Source: JBAJNN01 sp036881905 (lineage in GTDB: Bacteria; Pseudomonadota; Alphaproteobacteria; Rhizobiales; Im1). From it: a stretch of DNA of 64,000 nt. This document shows positions 8,359 to 16,642 of the stretch, in pieces. Under the pieces are notes generated by a model. It saw nothing but the letters and a program-made list of their open reading frames with translations. It searched no databases and was not told the origin of the DNA. Within the stretch, counting starts at the first letter, position 1; the number at the start of each line of letters is the position of its first letter. A program made the translations under genes and the position numbers. The stretch spans positions 72,447 through 136,446 of the forward strand of contig JBAJNN010000003.1 of NCBI GenBank assembly GCA_036881905.1. The letters run 5' to 3'.

Positions 8359-9334
8359 GTGGCAGCGTTCGGCCCGTTGTGTCTTCTTGAAGCATGAATG
8401 GCATTGGTCTTGAGCAACTTAACCCGATACGCAGTCACCACTTTGCGATGGGAAAGACAATGACTTACTCTCATATCCTCTCATTTTTTGGCGGCAATTG
8501 TAGTCTGACTGGCCCCAACTGGCAACCGTAAATGACAGGCCTGGCTTCACCAGGGCCTTTGACGGAAACAGTCACCGTCGCCGCCGGTTCCGCCTTGCCG
8601 GTAATCGTCGCGGTGGTGTCGGAAATCGTCGCGCCGTCATCTGGCTCTATAACACTGTTATCCTCCGCCAACCCAATATCCCTCGGGGCTGGTCGCTCCT
8701 CTCCTCTCGCGCAAGACGACCCACCGCTATCCAAATCATTGCCGGGCAAATCCGTCTCCCGTGACCCGGTTTGCGCGGTGACGGCGCTGCCGACGACCGT
8801 GCCGGCAAGGAATGGTGATGGTATCACCGGCCCGCCGCTTCGGCATGCGGATCACCGCTATGGAGTTGGCCGCCGCGCGGGACCCCTTACCATCTTCCCT
8901 GAGATGACGATAGTTGCGAAAAGCGCGCCTTGCTCCAGGTGAATTCCGCGAGTCCAGATGTCCGTGCGGTTCATAAGGGAGCTACCCTATGGGCCGTTCA
9001 GGCCCGTTGTTTCTAAATTCCGTAGCCTCTACTCTGAAAATACGCCTCCCATGATGGCGCAACCTTAGGGGGCGTCTCTCGATTCAAGATTTTCCTAATC
9101 CTTGCCAAGCGACGGATTCTGTCTGGGCGTATTAGGTGGAAAACGTCCGTGAGATTTGCTTTTGTTACAACTTTGATGGTCGTTCCCTCCCCAGCCCAAG
9201 GCGGAGACCCCGTCTTGCGAAATGCGATTCGAGGCGACGCCTGGAGAATCCTGACGCCGTAAATAAGTCGTGATACGGGGCGCGCGAAGCTGGTATGGTG
9301 GTCAGGTCTTGAATCTTCTTGCGGGAGAATGATT
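8359..9334. other. Intergenic region with adhesin debris, no intact gene seen
   Basis: Nearly 1 kb without a convincing intact gene. The minus strand holds the Ig-like fragment listed separately (8471-8827). A 123-codon minus-strand open frame at 9013-9384 overlaps the start of tenA and resembles nothing I know. The 3' part is normal GC-rich sequence with no visible repeat, tRNA or riboswitch. A site GGGAG precedes the tenA start. Confidence 0.5.
8471..8827 (-). pseudogene. Fragment of an Ig-like (adhesin) repeat protein
   Basis: A stretch of the 118-codon frame reads EPDDGATISDTTATITGKA then EPAATVTVSVKG, the cadence of bacterial Ig-like modules in large secreted adhesins (x-G-x-A-x-P-x-A-T-V-T-V). 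The remainder has no recognisable fold, and there is no proper start or signal peptide. It is probably a leftover of a large adhesin, in line with RTX-type debris at 35.2-36.3 kb. An unrelated short hypothetical protein is the alternative. Confidence 0.35.
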
Positions 9335-10012
9335 ATGGTTGAAACCAGCTTTTGCGACATGGCCTGGCAGGCCACCGCCGACAATTACGCCAAAATCCTC
9401 AACCTGCCTTTCATTCGGGAATTGGCTGAAGGTACGCTCGATGCCGCTCGGTTCCGCTTTTATGTGATTCAGGACTGGCTTTATTTGGAAGAATTCGCCC
9501 GCGCATTATCGATTGCGGCGGCCAGAGCACCGGACGCGGAAGCCATGGATGTGTTCGGCAAATCCGCCCAGGGCGCCATCCTGGTCGAGCGCAGCCTTCA
9601 TGGCGGTTTTTTTAAACGGTTTGGCGTGAACCGAAAGGAAATGGCGCAGGCACGGCCGACGCCGACCTGCCATGGCTACAGCAATTTTCTTCTGGCGCTG
9701 GCATGTCGGTCCTCTTATGGCCAACTGATCGCCGGTCTTTTGCCCTGCTTTTGGATTTACCAGGCGGTCGGCGGCCACATTGCCGCGCAGGCTGGGCCCG
9801 ACAACCCTTACGATGCCTGGATCGAAACCTACTCCGATCCCGATTTCGCCGCGTCAACAGATGCAGTCAAAGCCATCGTCGATCGCGTGGCCGCGCTGGA
9901 GAGCAGGGCCGAGCGTGACGTAATGCTGGCCGCCTACAAATATGCGGTGCGGTTTGAATGGATGTTTTGGGACAGCGCCTATCGTTTTGAGGATTGGCCC
10001 ATCACGCTCTGA
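9335..10012 (+). CDS. tenA: TenA family protein (thiaminase II-like)
   Basis: TenA enzymes salvage degraded thiamin by hydrolysing amino-HMP. The 225-aa protein shows the family order: FYVIQDWLYLEEFARALS at about 44-61, CRSSYGQLIAGLLPCFWIYQ at about 125-145 with the likely catalytic cysteine (C-F/W-I-Y context), YDAWIETYSDPDF at about 160-172, and a C-terminal FEWMFWDSAY with the usual aromatic helix. ATG 9335 is preferred because GGGAG sits 7 bp upstream; another ATG lies at 9329. It stands alone, convergent with zur, with no TPP riboswitch visible upstream. Some TenA proteins act on other substrates, so the specific salvage role is inferred. Confidence 0.88.
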   Translation: MVETSFCDMAWQATADNYAKILNLPFIRELAEGTLDAARFRFYVIQDWLYLEEFARALSIAAARAPDAEAMDVFGKSAQGAILVERSLHGGFFKRFGVNRKEMAQARPTPTCHGYSNFLLALACRSSYGQLIAGLLPCFWIYQAVGGHIAAQAGPDNPYDAWIETYSDPDFAASTDAVKAIVDRVAALESRAERDVMLAAYKYAVRFEWMFWDSAYRFEDWPITL

Positions 10013-10059
10013 AAGCGCTAAAGTCGGCGGTTGAGGGCAATTCAACAAAAGCAAGCCGC

Positions 10060-10596
10060 CTAGCATGGCGTCACGGAGGACGGGGCTACGGATGGCGGGG
10101 TTGAGTGTGACGACGTCTCGCGGCAGCTTCTGCATCGGCCATAAATTTCCACAACGCGGTGTCTTGTTCGAAAGCCGCGATTCCCGGTTGCGCGTCGAAG
10201 CGAGGTCAGAACGTCCGGCGCCGGGAACTCGGTGACGCTGCTGCACTCATCGCAAATCATGAACATCGTATCCCGGCCGTGGCAATGGTCTTGTTTGCAC
10301 GCCACAAAGGCTTTCTTGCCTTCCAACCTGTGGATCAGCTCATGTTCGCGGAGAAAATCAAGGATGCGGTAAATGACGATCGGCGCCGGGCGGCGACCAT
10401 TGAGGGCGCCCATATGCTCGATAATGTCATAGGCCCCGACCGCCTTTTGACCCGATGCGATGATACTCAATATTTCACGGCGCAATTGGGTCAGACGAAC
10501 GCCCGACCGGACGCATTTTCGCTCCGCCCGCCGCAAAATCTCCCTCAAAGCGTCGGTTTGATCGCTCCGCGATGTGACCGATTCGGGTTGGTTCAT
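10060..10596 (-). CDS. zur: Fur family transcriptional repressor, probable Zur
   Basis: This 178-aa protein has a Fur winged-helix domain (VRLTQLRREILSIIASGQKAVGAYDIIEH at about 33-61, then APIVIYRILDFLREHELIHRL at about 71-91) and a C-terminal metal/dimer domain. The structural zinc site uses ICDEC (about 114-118) and CRSC near 155. HCHGRD follows the DNA-binding domain. The early C-x-R-S-G-x-R-L-T pattern and the LDFL-EH stretch are typical of zinc-sensing Zur in alphaproteobacteria rather than Fur or Irr. Zur represses zinc uptake genes when zinc is plentiful; the usual znuABC neighbours are absent. The C-terminal tail rich in S/T/P is longer than usual. Confidence 0.8.
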   Translation of the reverse strand: MNQPESVTSRSDQTDALREILRRAERKCVRSGVRLTQLRREILSIIASGQKAVGAYDIIEHMGALNGRRPAPIVIYRILDFLREHELIHRLEGKKAFVACKQDHCHGRDTMFMICDECSSVTEFPAPDVLTSLRRATGNRGFRTRHRVVEIYGRCRSCRETSSHSTPPSVAPSSVTPC

Positions 10597-10777
10597 GATC
10601 TTACGAGACTCCCGACAAGCAGCCTTTTCATCGAAATCTGTCGCTTAGTCTGCCATATTGGTAGGGAAAATACAAGGAACCTGAAGATCGTAAACGAAGT
10701 CCGCGCGGCGGTCGGGTCCGGTGCGTGTTCCAGCAATATTGGCCCAAGAACTGAAGACCTAGCGCAACCGAGAGTTA

Positions 10778-11509
10778 CTACGGCCATGACGAGACCATTC
10801 GGCGGGCGGAGTGCAAATCGGCTGGTGTATCGACCTCACACCAGTCATGCCCGTCGATGGCGCAGCTTGCCACTTCGGTGCTTTCGGCGATCGTGGCAAC
10901 CGCGGAAGGGAACCACAGGCTTAGTCCCGAACCGTCGCGCATGGTGCGTTCAAGAACATCGCGATAAAGCCCCGCCCCGTCTTCGCCGAATCGGTAGAGA
11001 CCGATCGCTTCAGCATCGACGCTGTCTGATGGCAGGGTCTTGCCGATCCGCACGATACACCCCCCTTTGAGCATGACTTTCATATCGTCATTGTCATAGT
11101 GTTCTTTGTGGTTTATCGCCACACGGATAGGGGCCGACGGGCAGGACAGAAAATGTCTGACCAGCTCCGCGCGAAATATCGTATCGCCATTCACCTGGAT
11201 AAAACCGGTTTTCATCTCATGACGCGCCATCCAGCAACTGGCCAAATTATCCACCACCCTATAGAACGGGTTGAAGATGGTTCGAATTTCGACCGACAAG
11301 TCACGCGCGAGCCTGCCCAGCATCTCCTCCACCAGTTCGGTGCCATAACCGGTTATGACGACGAATTCTTCAATGCCGCATGCCGCGAAGGCGTCGATCT
11401 GCCGGGCGATCAGCGCGCGCGCGCCTATTTTCAGCAGTGCCTTGGGAAGAGCGTTAGTCAATGGCAAAAGCCGCTTGCCTTGGCCCGCGGCGAGGATCAA
11501 AACCTTCAT
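10778..11509 (-). CDS. NTP transferase family nucleotidyltransferase
   Basis: This 243-aa protein begins with the nucleotidyltransferase signature ILAAGQGKRLLPLT...PKALLKI (about 5-27). A catalytic Asp is at about 107 (IQVNGDTIF) and a second metal site near the end (CEVDTPADL). Such enzymes couple a phosphorylated sugar, choline or polyol to CTP or UTP. Length and motif order resemble LicC-type phosphocholine cytidylyltransferases and inositol-1-phosphate cytidylyltransferases. It is transcribed divergently, with a 106-bp gap, from a run of genes ending in a CDP-alcohol phosphatidyltransferase. An enzyme making a CDP-activated head group for that transferase is therefore an attractive but unproven reading. 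Confidence 0.8.
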   Translation of the reverse strand: MKVLILAAGQGKRLLPLTNALPKALLKIGARALIARQIDAFAACGIEEFVVITGYGTELVEEMLGRLARDLSVEIRTIFNPFYRVVDNLASCWMARHEMKTGFIQVNGDTIFRAELVRHFLSCPSAPIRVAINHKEHYDNDDMKVMLKGGCIVRIGKTLPSDSVDAEAIGLYRFGEDGAGLYRDVLERTMRDGSGLSLWFPSAVATIAESTEVASCAIDGHDWCEVDTPADLHSARRMVSSWP

Positions 11510-11615
11510 GACGCTACCTTATCTCTCGATCGACGGACCGCCCCCGGCCAGTTTTCGATTGCATCGTAACCTCACCGAAGTCAAGCCCCCAAAACCGGTA
11601 TCGGATCTTTTGCCA

Positions 11616-12533
11616 ATGTTCACTCTGGCCCATCTCTCCGATCTTCATCTCGCCCCGATTCCCCGGCCATCTTTGCGGGAACTGGCGACGAAACGATTTT
11701 TCGGCCACCTGTCCTGGCGCGGGCGACGCCGTCATATCCATTGTCGCCACGTTGTCGATCTGATGGCCGAGGATATTCGCCGTCACACCCCGGACCATGT
11801 CGCCCTGACCGGAGACCTCGTCAATCTCGCGCTCCGGCGGGAATTTGACAATGCCGCGCAATGGCTGAAGAGATTCGGGCCGCCCGAGTGGATCAGTGTG
11901 GTGCCCGGCAATCACGATGCCTATGTCTCCGCCCCGTATGATGAGGGTGTCGGTTTGTGGGCGGATTACATGCGCGGCGACCTTGCGTTGGAGAGTTTAC
12001 CCGAACAAGGCCGTTTTCCCTTCGTGCGGGTGCGACGCAATATAGCGCTAATCGGCCTGTCGACCGCGGCGCCGACAGCGCCGTTCATCGCATCGGGCCG
12101 GCTTGGATCGGTTCAAACGGACGCTCTGGGCAAAATTCTGTCCATCCTGCGCGAGCGCGGTTTTTTTAGGATTATCCTTATCCATCATCCCCCGGCGCCT
12201 GGCATGAATCCAAAACGCAGAGGACTGGTTGACGCTAAACGCCTTGCTGCTATCGTGGAACAAGACGGTGTGGAACTCATAGTTCATGGTCACACTCATC
12301 GTGGCTCGGTAAAACAGCTACGGTCCCGGTATGGTCGCGTGCATGTGGTTGGTGTACCGTCGGCTTCAGCGGTTGCCCATGGAGGGCGGCCGGGCGCCGC
12401 CTGGAATCGGTATATAATTCGCCGCGGCAAGGGGTTATGGCGATGTACCATGAGCACACGGACTTACGACGAGACCAATGATCGTTTCGTGGCGGGGGAG
12501 AGTGTGGAGTTCGATCTGTCTACGAGGCAATAA
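11616..12533 (+). CDS. Metallophosphoesterase
   Basis: The protein (305 aa) has all five calcineurin-type metal motifs in order: HLSDLHL (about 6), GDLVNLA (about 69), VPGNHDAY (about 98), IHHPP (about 190) and HGHTHRG (about 232). It should be a cytoplasmic di-metal phosphohydrolase; substrates in this class range from cyclic nucleotides to lipid head groups such as UDP-diacylglucosamine. I chose ATG 11616 because the sequence upstream in frame overlaps the divergent promoter region and lacks homology. It opens a plus-strand run through HIT, lptF/lptG-like, CDP-alcohol phosphatidyltransferase and DAG-kinase genes, suggesting a role in the same lipid pathway. Confidence 0.85.
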   Translation: MFTLAHLSDLHLAPIPRPSLRELATKRFFGHLSWRGRRRHIHCRHVVDLMAEDIRRHTPDHVALTGDLVNLALRREFDNAAQWLKRFGPPEWISVVPGNHDAYVSAPYDEGVGLWADYMRGDLALESLPEQGRFPFVRVRRNIALIGLSTAAPTAPFIASGRLGSVQTDALGKILSILRERGFFRIILIHHPPAPGMNPKRRGLVDAKRLAAIVEQDGVELIVHGHTHRGSVKQLRSRYGRVHVVGVPSASAVAHGGRPGAAWNRYIIRRGKGLWRCTMSTRTYDETNDRFVAGESVEFDLSTRQ

Positions 12534-12600
12534 GGTACCGGTGGATTTATGTTTGATCACATAGGCTCATGTCTTTTTCAACAAAGCTCAAGGTGAATCC

Positions 12601-13053
12601 ATGACCAACCGGACAATGTTGAAATTCGGCTATCCGGAGAGTTTGATTGCTGATTACCAGCATTGGCGCGTCTTGCTGCGCCCCCAACAGGTCACATTCG
12701 GCGCTCTGGTGCTGATTTGCAAGGGCGAAGCCCGCGCCCTGCCGGGAATCCCGCGTGACGCCTTTACCGAACTGGCCGAGGTCACGGCCGATATCGAGAC
12801 CACGCTCTCAGCCTTGTGTCCTTATGACAAGATCAATTATCTCATGCTGATGATGGTCGATTGCGATGTGCATTTTCATGTCTTGCCGCGCTATGCGCGC
12901 GCGCGGGAATTCGACGGCGTCACCTATCGCGATCGCGGCTGGCCCGGACCGCCGGAACTGGGCGAAGCGATCACGCTTGCCCCCCTTAAGCGCGATCGCT
13001 TGCTCGCGGCTCTCGCCGCATTATGGCCCGGCGGCAAGGCGCTAACAGGCTGA
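12601..13053 (+). CDS. HIT family protein with altered histidine triad
   Basis: This small protein (150 aa) has the HIT-fold elements YPESLIADYQHWRVLLRPQQ near the start and the triad region VDCDVHFHVLPRYAR at about 86-100. HIT enzymes are nucleotide hydrolases or transferases that use H-x-H-x-H. Here the first position is Asp89, followed by His91 and His93, so the classic triad is incomplete. The catalytic middle His is present, so activity may remain. A site AAGGTG is 7 bp upstream of the ATG. It ends 6 bp before the LptF-like gene, which indicates cotranscription. Confidence 0.8.
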   Translation: MTNRTMLKFGYPESLIADYQHWRVLLRPQQVTFGALVLICKGEARALPGIPRDAFTELAEVTADIETTLSALCPYDKINYLMLMMVDCDVHFHVLPRYARAREFDGVTYRDRGWPGPPELGEAITLAPLKRDRLLAALAALWPGGKALTG

Positions 13054-13059
13054 TCCGCG

Positions 13060-14220
13060 ATGCCGGTTATGAGTATAATGTCACGCTATATCATCCGCCA
13101 GGTGAGAGGTCCGCTCCTTGCCGCCGGGCTCATCGGCCTTATGGTGCTTTTGGCGGAACGCATGGTGAGATTGCTCGATATAACGCTTGGCAAGAGCAAT
13201 TCTCTGGCGATCGTCCTCAAGATGCTGGCTTATCTGATCCCGCATTATCTGGGGCTTGCCATTCCGGGTGCGTTGTTTATCGGCTTGCTGTTCGGCTTCA
13301 GCCGACTGTCGAGGAATGGCGAAATCGACGCTTTCCTTGCCGCCGGAATAGGGCTGCACCGGCTGACCCGACCGGTCTTTGCCCTGGCCTGCGCTTTGAT
13401 GCTTGTGGCTTTCGTCGTTTTTGGCTGGATTCAACCCTATGCGCGCTACGCCTATCGCGCCTTGCTCTATACAGTAAAGAATATCGATGTGTTTTATCTT
13501 GCCGAAGAAGGCGTGTTCATGAAAGTGGGCAAGCGGACCTTCATTCTCGATACGCTCAAGAAAAACGCCAATGTGTTTGAGCATATTTTTCTGTTTGAGG
13601 ACAATGGAGAAAGGGGAAGCGAAACCATTACCGCCGAACGTGGAGCGCTGATTGAAACGCCGGATGGACAACGCCCCCTGTTGCGCCTTGAAAATGGCCG
13701 TCGGCTGAAAATCCGGCCGGCATCGCCCGAGCAAAAGCCACTTGCCCCGGTGACCGGCCGTTTCAAGACCGCCGAGGTGCCCATCGGCAGAGAACGGTTC
13801 GCTCTGTTTCGCGATCGCGGCAAGAATCAACGTGAATTGACATTGCCTGAACTTGTGAACCGGCTTGACGACCCGCCGGCGAAGACCACGCGCAATGAAA
13901 TGCGCGCGGAATTGCACAAACGCCTCGTCAATATCCTGTCTCTGCCGATTTTGCCGTTCCTCTCCATTCCCTTTGCCCTCGCGCGTCGACGTGCCACCAG
14001 TGCCTATCGTTTCGGCGCGGCCATTGTCATTCTGGTCGGCTACTATGAGATTGTGGAGCAGGCCACATTGCTCGTGCAAACCGGACGGGCCTCGCCCTAT
14101 GTCGCCTTATGGACGCCATTCGCCCTGCTTGGCGTATTTTCCGCCTGGCGCTACTGTCAGGCTAGTCGTATTATTCCAACCCGCCGGTTGGGGCGCGTTG
14201 CCGGTCGGTCAGGGACATAA
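13060..14220 (+). CDS. lptF: LptF/LptG family permease (first of pair)
   Basis: This 386-aa inner-membrane protein has the LptF/LptG layout. Three helices come first (LLAAGLIGLMVLLAERMVRLLD, an IPHYLGLAIPGALFIGLLFGF pair and VFALACALMLVAFVVFGWI). A periplasmic beta-jellyroll domain follows at about residues 120-285, then three C-terminal helices starting at LPILPFLSIPFALARR. LptFG pairs extract lipopolysaccharide from the inner membrane with LptB2. This pair sits with lipid head-group genes rather than with lptD/surA, while lptC, lptA and lptB lie separately at 30.9-33.1 kb. It may therefore be either the housekeeping pair or a paralogue serving another lipid. Start could also be ATG 13078. 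Confidence 0.82.
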   Translation: MPVMSIMSRYIIRQVRGPLLAAGLIGLMVLLAERMVRLLDITLGKSNSLAIVLKMLAYLIPHYLGLAIPGALFIGLLFGFSRLSRNGEIDAFLAAGIGLHRLTRPVFALACALMLVAFVVFGWIQPYARYAYRALLYTVKNIDVFYLAEEGVFMKVGKRTFILDTLKKNANVFEHIFLFEDNGERGSETITAERGALIETPDGQRPLLRLENGRRLKIRPASPEQKPLAPVTGRFKTAEVPIGRERFALFRDRGKNQRELTLPELVNRLDDPPAKTTRNEMRAELHKRLVNILSLPILPFLSIPFALARRRATSAYRFGAAIVILVGYYEIVEQATLLVQTGRASPYVALWTPFALLGVFSAWRYCQASRIIPTRRLGRVAGRSGT

Positions 14221-14258
14221 ATCTTGCCTCGCCACGTCGCCAAAAACCTGTTAAACTA

Positions 14259-15338
14259 ATGATGAAAACCCTCTCAGTGATGCTGACGCGTCTGTTTATC
14301 GTGCGCTTTGTCGCGATCTTGCTCGGCGTCTCGGTGTTCGTCGTCACCCTTGACGCCATCGCCCGGTCGGGCGAGATTCTCGTGCTTAAGGCAAACGCCG
14401 TCAGCGCGGTTATCGCTTACGCGCTGCTGCGCCTTCCCGAAATCATGTCGAGTTTCATCGCCATTTCCACGATGCTGGCCATGCTGCTCATGTTGAGCGA
14501 ACTGGGCGCTCATAGCGAGTTGATCATGATTTGGGGGGTGGGCCTGTCGCCATTTAAGGTGATCGTCATGCTCGCGCCCGTCGCGCTCTTGGTCGGTGGC
14601 CTGCATTTTCTGCTCGAGGACCGCGTCATTCCCTATACGGCGCGGATATTGCATGAATGGGGTATCGGGGACTATAGCCGCAAGAAACTCAATATCGGCG
14701 AGGGAGATCAGATATGGCTGCGCCAGGGCACGGACATTCTACATGCGCGCAAAAGCAATCCCGAGACGACCAAACTCGAAAATGTCATTATTTTCAAACG
14801 CAACCATGACGGCACATTGTCGCAACAAATCATGGCCAGGCAGGCAGAGCTTACAAATGGCCACTGGATGCTGTTTGACGTCACAATCTATTATCAGGAT
14901 AACCGGGAGCCGGACCGGATCACCACTCTGCGCTATGACGGCGAATTTTTGCGTCCCGCGGCGGTCGGGGCGCGCTCGGGCGAGCCTGAAGAAATGTCGA
15001 TCGCGGATCTTGGTGGGTTCATTGAGAATCTGGGCTTCGGGATTCGTCCCGTCAGGATTTACCAGAGCTGGTGGCACAACCGCCTGACCTTGCCGTTCAT
15101 CTGCCTGTTGATGGTCGCGCTTGCCGTTCCGCTTGCAGCGAAATTCCGGCGCTGCGGGGGGCTTGGCGTCATGTTCGCTCTTGGCGTCGCTCTCGGTTTC
15201 GGTTTCTTCATCCTTGACGGGCTGTGCATGACGCTCGGCGAAGTCGGGTTTCTGGCGCCATGGATCGCCGCCTGGGCGCCGATCTTTATCTTTGCGGCAA
15301 GTGCGGCCATAATGACATTTCGCGTTGAGAGATTATAG
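14259..15338 (+). CDS. lptG: LptF/LptG family permease (second of pair)
   Basis: The protein (359 aa) pairs with the preceding LptF-like permease, from which it is separated by 38 bp. Helices lie at about 12-32, 50-80 and 95-120. A periplasmic jellyroll covers about 125-260 (IWLRQGTDILHARKSNPET is its conserved opening), and three C-terminal helices begin at RLTLPFICLLMVALAVPLAAKF. The RLTLPF motif before the fourth helix is typical of LptG. In the Lpt system LptF and LptG form the heterodimeric channel energised by LptB. As with its partner, the neighbourhood of phospholipid-type enzymes leaves open whether LPS or another amphiphile is moved. Confidence 0.82.
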   Translation: MMKTLSVMLTRLFIVRFVAILLGVSVFVVTLDAIARSGEILVLKANAVSAVIAYALLRLPEIMSSFIAISTMLAMLLMLSELGAHSELIMIWGVGLSPFKVIVMLAPVALLVGGLHFLLEDRVIPYTARILHEWGIGDYSRKKLNIGEGDQIWLRQGTDILHARKSNPETTKLENVIIFKRNHDGTLSQQIMARQAELTNGHWMLFDVTIYYQDNREPDRITTLRYDGEFLRPAAVGARSGEPEEMSIADLGGFIENLGFGIRPVRIYQSWWHNRLTLPFICLLMVALAVPLAAKFRRCGGLGVMFALGVALGFGFFILDGLCMTLGEVGFLAPWIAAWAPIFIFAASAAIMTFRVERL

Positions 15339-15433
15339 CCTTACGGGATGCTTTCCGGGGTCTTTCGTCGCTCGCTCGTTTTCGCGCCCATATTCGGGTT
15401 GCCTATGGGGAGTTAAGGTAAAAAAACGACGCC

Positions 15434-16642
15434 ATGGCCACAAAAACCACCAAATCGCGCATGCGGGAAACGGACAAAACCAGCCGGTATCCGGCCCTGT
15501 GCATCATTGGTGACGGTAACGCCCGTTTATGGGGGCGAATGCTCGGCGAGCGCCTTAAAAAACAATTCTCCGAAGCCGGTGTCGGGCGGTTCATCGTCGT
15601 TAGCCAGGCGGCGTATGAGGACGGGACCGTCATTTTCGTGCGTGGCGACGCGATCATCGACCAGCCTCTGATTGCAGTTCTGGTCAGGGAAAAGGGACTG
15701 GTGCTTACCGGCGAGGGCACCGGTGGGACCATTGCGCTTGCCGCGCATGTCACCCCTGAACAGGGTGGCCGGATCCGCGCCTTGCTGACAAGAGGGGGAA
15801 TGCCGGACACCGACCTCGATCTGACGGCGCGCGGCCCGGGTGAACTCGGAGCAAATTTCCGGAAATCATTGCGCAAACGCGAAATGCCCTACGCCATGAC
15901 AGTAAGTAGCGCGGATCGTGCCACCATTGAGTGGCGCATGTTTATGGGGACTTATAAAGGCGCGACCGATTTCGTCACCAAATATATCTGGCCATGGCCA
16001 GCCTTCATGGTGACGCGGTGGTTGGCGACGCGTCGGGTGACGCCGAATATGGTCACTACAGTGGGTGCAATCCTGATGGTTGCTGCTTTTTTCCTGTTTC
16101 TTAAGGGCGTGTGGGCGGAAGGTCTGACTTGCGCCTGGGCAATGACGTTCCTTGACACGGTCGATGGCAAATTGGCGCGGGTGACTCTCACCTCCAGCAA
16201 GTGGGGCGATATTTTCGACCATGGCATCGACCTTATCCATCCGCCTTTCTGGTATATGGCCTGGGGGTTTGGGCTTGAGCACGGCGGTTTTATACTGCCT
16301 TCGGGGGCTATGGTCTGGCTGTTGGTGGTCATTTTTGCCGGTTACATACTTCAACGTCTGATGGAAGGTGTAGCCATCAAGGTGTTACGCCTTAACATCC
16401 ATATCTGGCGCCGCATCGATTCCATGTTTCGACAGGTCACGGCGCGGCGCAACCCCAATCTCGTTCTTCTGACCGTCAGCGCACTGGTCGCCCGACCGGA
16501 TTGGGGGGTTGAGGCCGTTGCCCTATGGACGGGACTGTGTCTGATTTTGCATGGCCTCCAACTCATTCAGGCCCTGGGGGAGAAAAGGCGTAAAGGCGCG
16601 TTGTCTTCATGGCTGGACCAAGCAACCTCCTCGCGCTCATGA
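15434..16642 (+). CDS. CDP-alcohol phosphatidyltransferase with N-terminal extra domain
   Basis: The C-terminal half (about residues 190-390) is a six-helix CDP-alcohol phosphatidyltransferase. Its signature DTVDGKLARVTLTSSKWGD continues IFDHGIDLIHP, which fits D-x2-DG-x2-AR-x8-G-x3-D-x3-D exactly, starting at about residue 240. These membrane enzymes displace CMP from a CDP-activated alcohol. The N-terminal 190 residues (IIGDGNARLWGRMLGERLKKQF, later LVLTGEGTGGTIALAAHV) resemble the nucleotidyltransferase half of two-domain inositol-phosphate enzymes but lack the GxGxRxxP signature, so this half is probably catalytically dead or repurposed. The stop overlaps the next start (ATGA). Confidence 0.85.
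   Translation: MATKTTKSRMRETDKTSRYPALCIIGDGNARLWGRMLGERLKKQFSEAGVGRFIVVSQAAYEDGTVIFVRGDAIIDQPLIAVLVREKGLVLTGEGTGGTIALAAHVTPEQGGRIRALLTRGGMPDTDLDLTARGPGELGANFRKSLRKREMPYAMTVSSADRATIEWRMFMGTYKGATDFVTKYIWPWPAFMVTRWLATRRVTPNMVTTVGAILMVAAFFLFLKGVWAEGLTCAWAMTFLDTVDGKLARVTLTSSKWGDIFDHGIDLIHPPFWYMAWGFGLEHGGFILPSGAMVWLLVVIFAGYILQRLMEGVAIKVLRLNIHIWRRIDSMFRQVTARRNPNLVLLTVSALVARPDWGVEAVALWTGLCLILHGLQLIQALGEKRRKGALSSWLDQATSSRS

Noticed and set aside
9240..9334. TPP riboswitch upstream of tenA
   Set aside because: The conserved thi-box sequences are absent.
9013..9384. 123-codon minus-strand open frame
   Set aside because: It overlaps the tenA start and resembles no family I know; no supporting ribosome site was seen.
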